Assembly: GCA_016716005.1 (NCBI GenBank)
Contig: JADJXE010000001.1
Span: forward strand, 943,001 to 1,007,000
Source: Acidimicrobiales bacterium
GTDB lineage: Bacteria > Actinomycetota > Acidimicrobiia > Acidimicrobiales > JADJXE01
Direction: 5' to 3'
Length of the DNA stretch: 64,000 nucleotides
Below are positions 36,150-45,228 of the stretch, piece after piece. The position numbers and the translations under genes were made by a program. The first letter of the stretch is position 1, and every line of letters starts with the position of its first letter. The notes under the pieces were generated by a model. It did no database searches and was not told the DNA's origin. It saw only the letters and a program-made list of their open reading frames with translations.

Positions 36150-37160
36150 ATGCGCCCCGACCCGCCTGCGGGCGTCCCCGGAGCCGGCCGCGTCAACCGG
36201 CGGAGCGACCGGCTGCACCGGCGGGTGTCCCCTGTGCTGATCGGCGCCATCACCCTGATCACCCTCGTCGCGCTCGGGCCGCTCATGGCGCTCGTGGTCG
36301 TCTTCGCCGGCGATCCTGGAGGGCCCGCCGATGTGCTGGTGCTGGGCCCTGCGCTGCCCGACGACAGCGGGGTGAAGGTGACGGCCACGATCATCGGCGT
36401 GTCGCCCTCGGCCGGCGAGACCCGGGTACGCCTGGTCGTGGGCGTGTCCGGGTCGTTCTCGGCCGACGGGCTCCCGTCCGAGGATCTGGTGCTGCGGGTG
36501 AACGACGTGCGCGGCGCCAACCGCTACGACCTGCCGGCGGGCCAGGCCGTCGACCCGATCGAGGCGACCCTCGCGCTGGCCGACGGCCAGGTGATCCGCT
36601 ACCCCTTCGACCGCTACGTCTCCAGCCTGGTCGTCGTGGCCGCCGAGGCCGCGACGTCCCCGGAGAACCGCCTCCTGGTCCCCGTGAGCGTCGACCTGCT
36701 GGCCGCGGTCGACTCGTTCCGGTTCACCGCCGGGCCCTCCGAGGGCCTCTTCGCGCAGACCCCGGAGGCCAGCGCCGTCGACGTCGAGATCAGCCGCGCC
36801 CGCGAGGTGGTGTTCTACGCGGTGGCCATGATGCTGCTCATGTGGGCCCTCGCTGCGGCCGGCCTGGCCATGGCCTGGGTGGTGGTGATCTGGGGCGACG
36901 AACCGCCCTTCTGGGCCTACGCCTACACCGTGGGCGTGCTCTTCGCCCTGCCGCCCTTGCGCGGCTCGTTGCCGGGCCAGCCCCCGCCCGGCACCCTCGT
37001 CGACTACGTGGCGTTCTACTGGGCGGTGGCAGTCACGGCGCTCACGCTCCTCGTGCTCCTCGGCGCCTGGTTCTTCCAGGCGCGGCGCCAGCGCCACCTG
37101 GTCACGGCCGGCGAGGAGCCCGCCGCCGCCGAACCGCCAGCGGCACCACCGCCCGGCTAG
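36150..37160 (+). CDS. DUF4436-family membrane protein
   Basis: A 336-residue protein with one helix near the N-terminus (PVLIGAITLITLVALGPLMALVVVFA, about residues 27-52), an outside domain of about 170 residues rich in beta-strands (SAGETRVRLVVGVSGSF, GQVIRYPFDRYVSSLVVVAA) and three C-terminal helices. The RGSLPGQPPPGTLVDYVAFYWA stretch before the last helix resembles the DUF4436 signature known from mycobacteria and relatives. Function is unknown. The start is ATG at 36150; a GTG two codons upstream is also possible, and a TAGCGT -10-like element at 36134-36139 would make either nearly leaderless. Its stop overlaps the convergent ftsK stop in a shared CTAG. Confidence 0.75.
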   Translation: MRPDPPAGVPGAGRVNRRSDRLHRRVSPVLIGAITLITLVALGPLMALVVVFAGDPGGPADVLVLGPALPDDSGVKVTATIIGVSPSAGETRVRLVVGVSGSFSADGLPSEDLVLRVNDVRGANRYDLPAGQAVDPIEATLALADGQVIRYPFDRYVSSLVVVAAEAATSPENRLLVPVSVDLLAAVDSFRFTAGPSEGLFAQTPEASAVDVEISRAREVVFYAVAMMLLMWALAAAGLAMAWVVVIWGDEPPFWAYAYTVGVLFALPPLRGSLPGQPPPGTLVDYVAFYWAVAVTALTLLVLLGAWFFQARRQRHLVTAGEEPAAAEPPAAPPPG

Positions 37161-39619
37161 GACCCGTCGCGGGCCAGCAGCTCGTCGAGCTCGTCCGGGG
37201 TCATCAGCACGGCCCGGGCCTTGGATCCCTCGGAGGGACCCACCACGCCGCGCTGCTCGAGCAGATCCATGAGCCGCCCGGCGCGGGCGAACCCCACCCG
37301 CAGCTTGCGTTGCAGCATCGACGTGGACCCCAGCTGCGAGCGCACCACCAGCTCCATGGCCTGACGCACCAGCACCTCGTCGTCGTCGCCGTCGCTGCTG
37401 GCCACGGCGCCGCCGGCGGCGCCCTCCTCGCCCGCGACACCCTCGACGTACGTGACGTCGGGGGCCTGGCGGCGCCAGTGGGCCACGACCTTGCGCACCT
37501 CGTCCTCGCCCACCCAGGCGCCCTGGATGCGCTGGGCCACGCTCGAGGTGGCACCCAGCAGCAGTAGGTCGCCCTTGCCGATCAGCCGCTCGGCGCCGGC
37601 CTGGTCGAGGATCACCCGGCTGTCGGCCAGGCTCGACACCGCGAAGGCCATGCGGGCGGGGATGTTCGCCTTGATCACCCCCGTGATCACGTTCACCGAC
37701 GGCCGCTGGGTGGCCACCACGAGGTGGATCCCGACCGCCCGCGCCATCTGGGCGATCCGGCAGATGGAGTCCTCGACGTCGCGCGCCGCGACCATCATCA
37801 GGTCGTTGAGCTCGTCGACCACCACGACGACGTAGGGCAGCCGCTCGAAGGTGCGGTCGGAGCCGGGTTCGGCCCGGAGGTCTCCTCGGTCGAACGTCGC
37901 GTTGTAGCCGCCGACGTCGCGCACGCCGACCTCGTGCAGGAGGTCGTAGCGGCGCTCCATCTCCTTGACGGCCCAGGCCAGGGCGTTGGCCGCCTTCTTC
38001 GGGTTGGTGACCACCTGGGTGAGCAGGTGCGGCAGGCGGTTGTACTGGCCCATCTCGACCCGCTTCGGGTCGACGAGGATCAGGCGCACCTGGTCGGGCG
38101 TGGTGCGCATGAGCAGCGACGTGATGATCGAGTTCACGCACGACGACTTGCCGGCGCCGGTGGCACCGGCGATGAGCAGGTGCGGCATGGTCGCGAGGTT
38201 CATCATCACGGCCCGGCCGGCGATGTCGCGCCCCACCGCCACCTCGAGGGGATGACGGGCCTGCTTGGCCTCGGGCGACGCCAGGATGTCGCCCAGGGCG
38301 ACCAGGTGGCGCTGGCGGTTCGGCACCTCCACCCCGATGGCCGAGCGCCCGGGGATGGGCGCGAGGATCCGCACGTCGGGTGAGGCCATGGCATACGCGA
38401 TGTCGCGGTTGAGGCTGGTGACGCGGGCGACCTTCACGCCCGGGGCCAGCTCGAGCTCGTAGCGGGTGACCGTCGGCCCCACGGTCATGCCCACGAGGCG
38501 GGTCTCCACCCCGTGCGCGGCGAGGGCGTGCTCGAGGGTGTGGCCGCCGTCCTCGACGAGCCGCTTGTCGATCTCCTGGGCACCGCTCCTCTTCAGGAGG
38601 GACAGCGCGGGGAGCTTCCACGCGCTCGTCCTTGTGGCGGGGCCCAGGTCGATCTGGAGCTGCTGGCCGTCGACCGGCTCGCCGGCGGGTGCGTCCAGCG
38701 GGCCGGCCGACCCACCGGCCGGCGCCGGCTCGGTGCCCGGCCCGGCGGGGACCGCGGGGTGGAGCGGCCCGTCGTCGTCGTCGAGCGCGCCGTCGTACAA
38801 GGTGGGCCTCGGGCGCGGGTCGAGGGGCATCACCGACACCGACTCGACCTCGGGCCCGTCGCCCATCTGGACGAGCGAACCCGCCCAGCGCCGGGCCACG
38901 TCGCCGACCGGCTTCATCCCCGCAGCCGTGCGGGCCGCCACCGCCCGGATCGTGGTGCGGCCGGCGAGCAGCAGCCCGGCGACCGCCAGCCCGACGAGCA
39001 CGACCGCAGCTCCGGTCCCGGCCAGCGCAGCCCGCAACGGCGTGGCCACGCCGAAGCCCACGACGCCGCCCGCGTCTCGCACCGCGGCCACGCCCTCCCA
39101 CGTCGAGGGGCCGCGACCGAGCTGCAGCAGGCCGCAGGCCGCCACCATCGTCACCATCAGACCGAGCGCGACCCCTCCCGCACGGCCGCCGTCGGCGCGC
39201 CGCACCAGCAGCAGGCCGACCCACAGCAGGGCGAGCGGGAGCACGAAACGGCAGAGGCCGATGAAGGTGCCCGTCGCGCCGGCCAGACCGTCGCCGAGGG
39301 GCCCCGCCAGCCCGCCGAGGAGGCCCATGGCGGCGATGGCCGCTGCAACCAGGGTGGCCACACCGGCCAGGTCGGCTCCCCGGCCCTTCACCGCCGACCG
39401 GACGGCGCGCCCCACGCCGCTCGCGGCCCGTCGGGCCCGGCCGGGAGGCGGGCTCGGTCGGCGCCGAGCGGCGACCCGGGTACCCGATCCGGAGCGCGAC
39501 CGCGATCCACCCGCGCCCGGCGACCGGCTGGCCGACGACCGGGCGGCGGCCCGGGAGGCGGGCTTCGCGGCGGTGGTCTTGGCCTTGGCGGTGTGCTGCT
39601 TCGTAGCCACAGTGTCCAC
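37157..39619 (-). CDS. ftsK: DNA translocase FtsK/SpoIIIE
   Basis: An 820-residue septal DNA pump. A basic Ala/Ser-rich cytoplasmic start (about 80 residues) precedes four membrane helices (about 85-220) and a short acidic linker (about 250-320). The motor domain follows, with Walker A GATGAGKSS (484-492) and Walker B LILVDPK (513-519), and a C-terminal gamma winged-helix domain (about 750-815; RSQLGSTSMLQRKLRVGFARAGRLMDLLEQRGVVGP), which reads KOPS-like guides. The start is GTG at 39619 or the in-frame GTG at 39610; a TAGCCT element precedes them by 1 or 10 bases. rnj lies upstream on the same strand. Confidence 0.96.
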   Translation of the reverse strand: MDTVATKQHTAKAKTTAAKPASRAAARSSASRSPGAGGSRSRSGSGTRVAARRRPSPPPGRARRAASGVGRAVRSAVKGRGADLAGVATLVAAAIAAMGLLGGLAGPLGDGLAGATGTFIGLCRFVLPLALLWVGLLLVRRADGGRAGGVALGLMVTMVAACGLLQLGRGPSTWEGVAAVRDAGGVVGFGVATPLRAALAGTGAAVVLVGLAVAGLLLAGRTTIRAVAARTAAGMKPVGDVARRWAGSLVQMGDGPEVESVSVMPLDPRPRPTLYDGALDDDDGPLHPAVPAGPGTEPAPAGGSAGPLDAPAGEPVDGQQLQIDLGPATRTSAWKLPALSLLKRSGAQEIDKRLVEDGGHTLEHALAAHGVETRLVGMTVGPTVTRYELELAPGVKVARVTSLNRDIAYAMASPDVRILAPIPGRSAIGVEVPNRQRHLVALGDILASPEAKQARHPLEVAVGRDIAGRAVMMNLATMPHLLIAGATGAGKSSCVNSIITSLLMRTTPDQVRLILVDPKRVEMGQYNRLPHLLTQVVTNPKKAANALAWAVKEMERRYDLLHEVGVRDVGGYNATFDRGDLRAEPGSDRTFERLPYVVVVVDELNDLMMVAARDVEDSICRIAQMARAVGIHLVVATQRPSVNVITGVIKANIPARMAFAVSSLADSRVILDQAGAERLIGKGDLLLLGATSSVAQRIQGAWVGEDEVRKVVAHWRRQAPDVTYVEGVAGEEGAAGGAVASSDGDDDEVLVRQAMELVVRSQLGSTSMLQRKLRVGFARAGRLMDLLEQRGVVGPSEGSKARAVLMTPDELDELLARDGS

Positions 39620-39704
39620 AAGGCTAACAACAGCAACACCAGCGACGGGCGACCGACCGAACGGGGGCGGCGCGAGGTGGCGCTCCCGGGGGGCCGGGCC
39701 GGGG

Positions 39705-41366
39705 CTAGGCCTCCATCACCACCGGCACGATCATGGGGCGGCGCCGCGTCCGCTCGGACACGAACCGCCCCACCGCCTGGCGGACGTGGCGCTGCAGGGC
39801 CTCGATGTCGCGGGTGCCCGCCCCGAAGGCGTCGTGCACGGCCTCGCGCACCTTGTCGGCGGCCTCGCCGAGGAGATCCTCGGCCTCGGGCGCGTACACC
39901 CAGCCCCTGGTGATCACCTCGGGTCCGGTGATGATGGCGCCGGACTCCACGTCGACACCCACCACGACCACCACGACGCCCTCCTCGGCCAGCACCCGCC
40001 GGTCGCGCAGCACGCCGTGCCCGACGTCGCCGACGATGCCGTCGACGTAGAGGAAGCCGGCCGGCACCCGACCGGCGAAATCGATGCCCGCGTCGGTCAG
40101 CTCCACGACGTCGCCGTCCTCGGCCAGGAGGATCCGGGCGTTGGGCACGCCCATCTCCTTGGCCAGACGGGCGTGGGCGGAGAGGTGGCGGAACTCACCG
40201 TGCACGGGCACGAAGAACTCCGGGCGCGTCAGCGCGAGGAAGAGCTTGAGCTCCTCGGCCTGTGCGTGACCGGTGGCGTGCACGTCGGAGACGCCGGAAT
40301 GCACGACGTCGGCGCCGAGCCGCAGCAGCCCGTCGATGACCCGGTTCACGTTGTGCTCGTTGCCGGGGATGGCGTGCGAGCTGAGGATCACGGTGTCGTC
40401 GGCGGAGATCTTGAGCCAGCGGTTCTCGTTGGCGGCCAGCAGCGCGAGGGCCGACATGGGCTCACCCTGGGAACCCGTCGAGATCACGCACACCTCGCCC
40501 GGCGCCAGGTCGTCGAGCGCCTCGATGTCGACCAGGGCGTGGTCGGGGATGCGCAGGAGGCCGAGCTGGCGCGCCAGGCGGACGTTCTTCTTCATCGACA
40601 GCCCGAGGGTGGCGACCTTGCGCCCGGTCCCGATGGCGGCGTCGGCGATCTGCTGGATCCGGTGGATGTGGCTGGCGAAGGAGGCGGTGATGATCCGCCG
40701 GCCCGCGTGGGCGTGGAACAGCGCGGCCAGCACCCGGCCCACCGCGCGCTCCGAGGGCGAGTGACCCGACTCCTCGGCGTTGGTCGAGTCGGACAGCAGG
40801 AGCCGGATGCCCTGCTCCGAGGCGATGGCACCGATGCGGGCCAGGTCGGTCAACCGCCCGTCGACCGGCGTGAGGTCGAGCTTGAAGTCGCCCGAGTGCA
40901 GGATGACTCCCTGGGGGGTGTGGAAGGCGGTGGCGAACCCGTGGGGCACCGAGTGGGTGACGGGGATGAACTCCACGTCGAAGGGCCCGATCCGCCGCCG
41001 TTCGCCGTCGGCCACCGGGATCAGCTCGGTGCGGTCGAGCAGCCCTGCCTCGTCGATCCGGTTGCGCGCCAGGCCCAGGGTGAGCGCAGACCCGTACACG
41101 GGGAACGACGCCTCACGGAGCAGGTACGACAGGCCGCCGACGTGGTCCTCGTGCCCGTGCGTCGCGACGCAGCCGACGATCCGGTCGGCGTTCTGGTGCA
41201 GGTACGTGAAGTCGGGGAGGACGAGGTCGATGCCGAGCATGTCGGCCTCGGGGAACATCAGGCCGCAGTCGAGCAGCAGCAGGCTGCCGTCGAGCTCGAA
41301 GACGGCACAGTTGCGGCCGATCTCGCCCAGGCCGCCCAGGAAGGCGATCCGCACCGGTTGGGGCAT
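39705..41366 (-). CDS. rnj: Ribonuclease J
   Basis: A 553-residue metallo-beta-lactamase/beta-CASP RNase with 5'-3' exonuclease and endonuclease activity in mRNA decay and rRNA maturation. Zinc ligands are in ATHGHEDHVGG (His70, His72, Asp74, His75), HSVPHG and HSGDFKLD. Beta-CASP motifs follow (LLLSDSTNAEESGHSPSE, ASFASHIHRIQQ, VISTGSQGEPMSAL, HSGVSDVHATGHAQAEE). The start is ATG at 41366, 6 bases after a TACCCT -10 (leaderless). dapA lies upstream on the same strand, and rnj next to dapA is a common actinobacterial pairing. Confidence 0.96.
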   Translation of the reverse strand: MPQPVRIAFLGGLGEIGRNCAVFELDGSLLLLDCGLMFPEADMLGIDLVLPDFTYLHQNADRIVGCVATHGHEDHVGGLSYLLREASFPVYGSALTLGLARNRIDEAGLLDRTELIPVADGERRRIGPFDVEFIPVTHSVPHGFATAFHTPQGVILHSGDFKLDLTPVDGRLTDLARIGAIASEQGIRLLLSDSTNAEESGHSPSERAVGRVLAALFHAHAGRRIITASFASHIHRIQQIADAAIGTGRKVATLGLSMKKNVRLARQLGLLRIPDHALVDIEALDDLAPGEVCVISTGSQGEPMSALALLAANENRWLKISADDTVILSSHAIPGNEHNVNRVIDGLLRLGADVVHSGVSDVHATGHAQAEELKLFLALTRPEFFVPVHGEFRHLSAHARLAKEMGVPNARILLAEDGDVVELTDAGIDFAGRVPAGFLYVDGIVGDVGHGVLRDRRVLAEEGVVVVVVGVDVESGAIITGPEVITRGWVYAPEAEDLLGEAADKVREAVHDAFGAGTRDIEALQRHVRQAVGRFVSERTRRRPMIVPVVMEA

Positions 41367-41372
41367 GCCGGA

Positions 41373-41378
41373 AGGGTA
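41373..41378 (-). promoter_or_regulatory. -10 hexamer of rnj, leaderless
   Basis: TACCCT on the minus strand lies 6 bases before the rnj ATG. Confidence 0.5.
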
Positions 41379-41445
41379 GGCGCGCCGACCGCGGGGCCGG
41401 CACCTCACCTGCCGACGGCCGGACGCGGGGCCGTGGGGCGCCCAG

Positions 41446-42324
41446 TCAGCCGAGCGCGGCCAGGACCTCGCGGGCCCGGTCCTCGAGACCGGCGGGCGCA
41501 GGCCCGAGCGGGAGCCGGCACTCCCCCACCGCGTGCCCGAGGACCCGCATCATCGCCTTCGACGGGATGGGGTTGGGCGAGGCGTCACCGGTCTCGAAGG
41601 CGAACGACTCCAGCAGCGAGGCGTTGACGGCGCGGGCCTCCGGCACGTCACCGGCGGCGAACGCAGCGATCATCCGGCCGTGCTGGCGTGCCGTCCAGTG
41701 GGTGGCCACGCCGATCACACCGACCCCGCCGACGGCCAGCAGCGGCAGCGTCATGCTGTCGTCGCCGCTGTAGAGCTCGAAGCCGCCCGGCGCCCGGGCG
41801 AGCAGCACCGCCGACTCGGACGGGCTGCCCGCGGCGTCCTTCACGCCGACCACGTTCGGGACGTCGCGTGCGAGACGCAGCATCACGTCGGTGGCCACCT
41901 TGCGGCCGGTGCGGATCGGGATGTCGTAGATCACGATCGGGAGCGCGGTGGCCCCGGCCACGGCGCGGAAGTGCGCCTCGATCCCCGCCTGCGACGGCCG
42001 GCTGTAGTACGGCGTCACCACCAGGCAGCCGGCCAGCCCGCACCCCTGGGCCCGGCGGGTGAGCGCCACGGAGTGGGCGGTGTCATTGCTGCCGGTGGCG
42101 CCGATGCACGGCACGGTCACGGCCTCGGACACCGCTCGCCACAGGTCGAGCTTCTCGTCGTCGGTCAGCACGGAGCCCTCGCCGGTGCTGCCCGCCAGCA
42201 CGAGCCCGTCGTTGCCCTGCTCGACGAGCCACCGGGCGAGCCGGACGGCGACGTCGAGGTCGAGGCGCCCCTCCTGGTCGAAGGGCGTGACCATGGCGGT
42301 GATCACCGCACCGAACCGCGCCAT
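41446..42324 (-). CDS. dapA: 4-hydroxy-tetrahydrodipicolinate synthase
   Basis: A 292-residue TIM-barrel aldolase joining pyruvate and aspartate semialdehyde at the entry to DAP synthesis. Active-site features are GSTGEGSVLTDDEK (Thr pair), the catalytic Tyr in IVIYDIPIRTGR and the Schiff-base lysine in VVGVKDAAGSPSE. The position next to rnj and the good length mark this as the true DapA, unlike the shorter paralogue at 51.9-52.7 kb. The ATG at 42324 overlaps the stop of the regulator gene upstream (TGATG), so the two are translationally coupled. Confidence 0.95.
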   Translation of the reverse strand: MARFGAVITAMVTPFDQEGRLDLDVAVRLARWLVEQGNDGLVLAGSTGEGSVLTDDEKLDLWRAVSEAVTVPCIGATGSNDTAHSVALTRRAQGCGLAGCLVVTPYYSRPSQAGIEAHFRAVAGATALPIVIYDIPIRTGRKVATDVMLRLARDVPNVVGVKDAAGSPSESAVLLARAPGGFELYSGDDSMTLPLLAVGGVGVIGVATHWTARQHGRMIAAFAAGDVPEARAVNASLLESFAFETGDASPNPIPSKAMMRVLGHAVGECRLPLGPAPAGLEDRAREVLAALG

Positions 42325-42959
42325 CAGTGCTGGCCCTCCTTGGCCCGCTCGATCCCCAGGGTGGCGAGCAGGTCCTCGTGCAGCTCGAACCACACCGTGT
42401 GGTACGAGTCGATGAGCGGCCGGGTGAACCACTCGAGCTGGCCGGCGAGCAGCTTCTCGAGCGCCCCTCGCAGCCGGACGGAGTACCCCCCGAACCGCTC
42501 GAGCCGCTCGCGCAGCGCAGCCACCACCGGGCGCACGCGGTCGTGGAGGGCGACGAGCCGGTCGATCACGGCCCGGTCGTACGCCGCATCGCTGTGGTCG
42601 TTGGCCAGCTGCTCGCCTGCCACCTCCCGCACCTGCCACGAGGTGCAGACGGCGAGCATCTCCCCGTTCAGCCCCAGGAAGGTGCGATAGGCGCCGTCGA
42701 CCTCGGCCCGACAGCCCACCTGGTCGAGCTCCTCGGCGAGGAGCCGCTCGTGCTCCTTGCGGCCCGTGGGCGTGAGCGACCAGCCGGTGAGGCGACCCTC
42801 ACGGTGCAGCACCAGCTCGTCGGCCTGGAGCTCGGCCAGCTGGCGGCCGACCTCCTCGACGGGGAGCGACGTCACCGAGCCGATCGCCTCGGGTCCCCCG
42901 AACCCCTTCAGCCGCAACCCGTGGAGGACGAGCAGACGGGGAGCGGACCGGTGCGACAC
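42324..42959 (-). CDS. Winged-helix regulator-like protein, family uncharacterised
   Basis: A 211-residue soluble protein. The N-terminal 75 residues look like a MarR-type winged helix (LRLKGFGGPEAIGSVTSLPVEEVGRQLAELQADELVLHREGRLTGWSLTPTGRKEHERLLAEE). The rest is a helical domain with the conserved-looking FLGLNGEMLAVCTSWQVR and NDHSDAAYDRAVIDRLVALHDRV stretches. Similar proteins occur across actinobacteria without assigned function. The start chosen is GTG at 42959, 7 bases after a TAACTT -10; a TTG three codons upstream is the alternative. Its stop overlaps the dapA start, so it may be the first gene of a dapA operon and could regulate it. Confidence 0.7.
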   Translation of the reverse strand: MSHRSAPRLLVLHGLRLKGFGGPEAIGSVTSLPVEEVGRQLAELQADELVLHREGRLTGWSLTPTGRKEHERLLAEELDQVGCRAEVDGAYRTFLGLNGEMLAVCTSWQVREVAGEQLANDHSDAAYDRAVIDRLVALHDRVRPVVAALRERLERFGGYSVRLRGALEKLLAGQLEWFTRPLIDSYHTVWFELHEDLLATLGIERAKEGQH

Positions 42960-42966
42960 GGCGGCC

Positions 42967-42972
42967 AAGTTA
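42967..42972 (-). promoter_or_regulatory. -10 hexamer for the regulator-dapA operon, leaderless
   Basis: TAACTT on the minus strand lies 7 bases before the GTG at 42959; it overlaps the TAA stop of the serine hydrolase gene upstream. Confidence 0.45.
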
Positions 42973-44166
42973 CCAGCGGGTGTCGGGCGTCACCGTGGTG
43001 GGCTCGACGCCCCCCAGGCACCGCACGGCGGCCTCCACCAGGCCCTGGCGCCGGGGGTCGGTGACGGCGTGGCTCTGGCACTGGTTCATCAGGTAGCCGA
43101 CGGCGAGCCCCAGCTCGGGGTGCGCGAACCCGAGCGACCCGCCGAGGCCGGCGTGCCCGAACGAGCCCGGACCGGCCATGGGGTTCTCGGCCGTGGGCAG
43201 CGAGAAGCCGGTGGCGTGGTGCATGTCGACGACGGGGTTCACCCGGTCCGGCCCGAGCACCTGCGTCGCCCGCGCCCCGTCGACGGTCTCGGCGCTGAGC
43301 AGGCGGACCCCGTCCACGGCACCGATGCAGGCCGCGTACAGCCGGGACAGCGAGCGGGCGGTGCACACGCCGTTGAGGGCCGGCAGCTCGGCCGCCCGGA
43401 TCCGCGGGTGGTTGAGCGCCGCGATCGCCAGCGGCGGGTTGAGGAACGCCCGATGGGCCAGGCTGGTCGGGTCGAGGAGCGCCTCGAGGAGCGGGTCGGG
43501 CTCGCCCGCGGCGTCGTCGGTCACGGCCGGGAAGTCGAGCAGCGGCGCCACTCGGGTCTGCTCGGCCTCCGGGAGGCCGATCCAGAACTCGAGACCGAGC
43601 GGCGCCGCGACCTCGTCGGCGAAGAACCGGCCCACGGAGCGCCCGCTCACCCGGCGGATCACCTCGCCCACCAGGAAGCCGTACGTCACGGCGTGGTAGC
43701 CGTGATCGCTCCCCGGCTCCCACAGCGGCTCCTGGGCGGCGAGCTTCTCGACCACCGGCTCCCAGGCCAGGAACTCCGCGAGCTCGAGGGTCTCGCCCAC
43801 CGCGGCCAGGCCGGCCTGGTGGGTGAGCAGCCACCGAACCGGGATGGCCGCCTTGCCCGCGGACGCGAACTCGGGCCAGTAGCGCGCCACCGGTGCGTCC
43901 AGGTCGAGCTGGCCCCGCTGCGCCAGGAGGTGGGCGCAGATCGCGACCGCACCCTTGGTGGTCGAGAAGACGAGCTGGAGGGTGTCGGCGGTGTAGGGCC
44001 GGCCGGTGGCGGGGTCGGCGACCCCGCCCCAGAGGTCGACCACGACCCGGCCGTGGACGTGCATGCACACGGCCGCGCCGATCTCGCCGTGCCGGGTGAA
44101 GTTCGTCTCGAACGCCTCCCGGACCGGCCCGAAGCCCGACTCGACCCAGCCCTCGACCACTCCCAC
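42970..44166 (-). CDS. Serine hydrolase of the beta-lactamase class C / EstB family
   Basis: A 398-residue esterase/beta-lactamase-like enzyme without a signal peptide. The S-x-x-K nucleophile motif is in VFSTTKGAVAICAHLLA (about residues 68-84) and a tyrosine motif in DHGYHAVTYGFLVGEVIRRVSG. A third motif region is probably GHAGLGGSLGFAHPELGL. Such proteins usually cleave esters rather than beta-lactams; a resistance role should not be assumed. The start is GTG at 44166, decided by a GGAGGT six bases upstream. It is followed by the regulator-dapA operon on the same strand. Confidence 0.87.
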   Translation of the reverse strand: MGVVEGWVESGFGPVREAFETNFTRHGEIGAAVCMHVHGRVVVDLWGGVADPATGRPYTADTLQLVFSTTKGAVAICAHLLAQRGQLDLDAPVARYWPEFASAGKAAIPVRWLLTHQAGLAAVGETLELAEFLAWEPVVEKLAAQEPLWEPGSDHGYHAVTYGFLVGEVIRRVSGRSVGRFFADEVAAPLGLEFWIGLPEAEQTRVAPLLDFPAVTDDAAGEPDPLLEALLDPTSLAHRAFLNPPLAIAALNHPRIRAAELPALNGVCTARSLSRLYAACIGAVDGVRLLSAETVDGARATQVLGPDRVNPVVDMHHATGFSLPTAENPMAGPGSFGHAGLGGSLGFAHPELGLAVGYLMNQCQSHAVTDPRRQGLVEAAVRCLGGVEPTTVTPDTRW

Positions 44167-44277
44167 GCGCGGACCTCCGACCCTGCCGCCCCCGGTGGGC
44201 GCCGCGCGAGACTGCCGACGGAGGGCCCGCTCCGCAACCGACGACGTGGCGCGGGGACCCGTGAGAGGGAGGTCGAC

Positions 44278-45105
44278 ATGACCTGGACCCCGCCAGCGGC
44301 ACCGGGCTGGTACGCCGATCCGCTGGGCCGCCACGAACACCGCTACTGGGACGGCGCCGCGTGGACCGGGCACGTCGCGGACCAGGGCGCGACGGGCCTC
44401 GACCCGGCCGACGTGGCCGCGACCTCCGGCCCGGCACCAGGCGTCGGCACGCCCGCCGGCCCGCCTCCGACGGGGCCCCCGCCGGCCGGGCCCGGCGCGG
44501 CCGCCCCCACCGCCCCACCATCCCGCACGGGCCCGCCCGTCGCGCTGATCGCCGGGCTGGCCGTGGCCGTCGTGGCCGTGATCGGCATCGTGGCGTTCGT
44601 CGCGCTCCGGGACGACGGCAGCAGCGGCAGCAGCGCCAGCAGCAGCGCCACCGGCGGAACCGGCGTGCTCACCGGCGTGGTGCAGGAGGGCGTCGCCCCC
44701 GAGCTGCACCGCGTGCAGGTGCCCGACGGCGCCAGGCTGGTCGCGACCGCTCGCCCGAGCGCCGAGCTCGACGCCGACCTCCACCTCGCCGTCGACGAGG
44801 CCCTGCTGCGGCAGATGCTCGAGGAGTTCCTGCTGGAAGGGGTCGACGACCCCGAACAGGTCGCCGGGGACGTGCAGCGAGCCGTGGACGAGCTGCTGGA
44901 CGGCACCTACGAGTACGACCCGGACCTGGGCGGCTACGTCCTCGACAACGAGGTCGGCGGCATGCCGGGCGACGTCGCGGTGCTCGACTCGGCCGACGCC
45001 GTGGTCGGCGGTCAGCTCCCCCTCCGCGCCGGCACGTACGTGGTGACGGTCACCGGCTACGACGGCACCGAGGGGAGCTACGAGCTCGAGATCGACATCC
45101 GCTGA
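44278..45105 (+). CDS. DUF2510 membrane protein with PPC-like external domain (copy A)
   Basis: A 275-residue protein. The N-terminal DUF2510 motif APGWYADPLGRHEHRYWDG (about residues 7-25) is followed by a Pro/Gly/Ala-rich cytoplasmic linker, one helix (ALIAGLAVAVVAVIGIVAFVAL, about 89-110), a Ser/Gly spacer and an outside domain of about 150 residues. The outside domain ends in GTYVVTVTGYDGTEGSYELEIDIR, a pattern reminiscent of pre-peptidase C-terminal (PPC) beta-sandwiches, with an acidic helical insertion (DEALLRQMLEEFLLEGV). The start is ATG at 44278 behind GGGAGGT. It is the first of two tandem paralogues. DUF2510 function is unknown. Confidence 0.82.
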   Translation: MTWTPPAAPGWYADPLGRHEHRYWDGAAWTGHVADQGATGLDPADVAATSGPAPGVGTPAGPPPTGPPPAGPGAAAPTAPPSRTGPPVALIAGLAVAVVAVIGIVAFVALRDDGSSGSSASSSATGGTGVLTGVVQEGVAPELHRVQVPDGARLVATARPSAELDADLHLAVDEALLRQMLEEFLLEGVDDPEQVAGDVQRAVDELLDGTYEYDPDLGGYVLDNEVGGMPGDVAVLDSADAVVGGQLPLRAGTYVVTVTGYDGTEGSYELEIDIR

Positions 45106-45228
45106 CGCGACAGGGGACCTCTCGTCCGGCCGCCTCTGCCGGCCGCGCGTCGTTCGGCGCGACACTGCAGGAGGGAGGCGTCGGTGCCCGGTGTTCTCGG
45201 CGCGTCCCCTCGATCCTGGGAGGTCGTC

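Noticed and set aside
34965..39224. Open frame of more than 1,400 codons on the minus strand
   Set aside because: Only its last 357 codons encode the zinc-binding lipoprotein; the rest is the out-of-frame shadow of ftsK and the DUF4436 gene, with the Arg/Ala/Gly-rich composition typical of GC-rich noncoding frames.
42970..44166. Antibiotic-resistance beta-lactamase
   Set aside because: S-x-x-K is present, but there is no signal peptide and the sequence resembles cytoplasmic EstB-type esterases.
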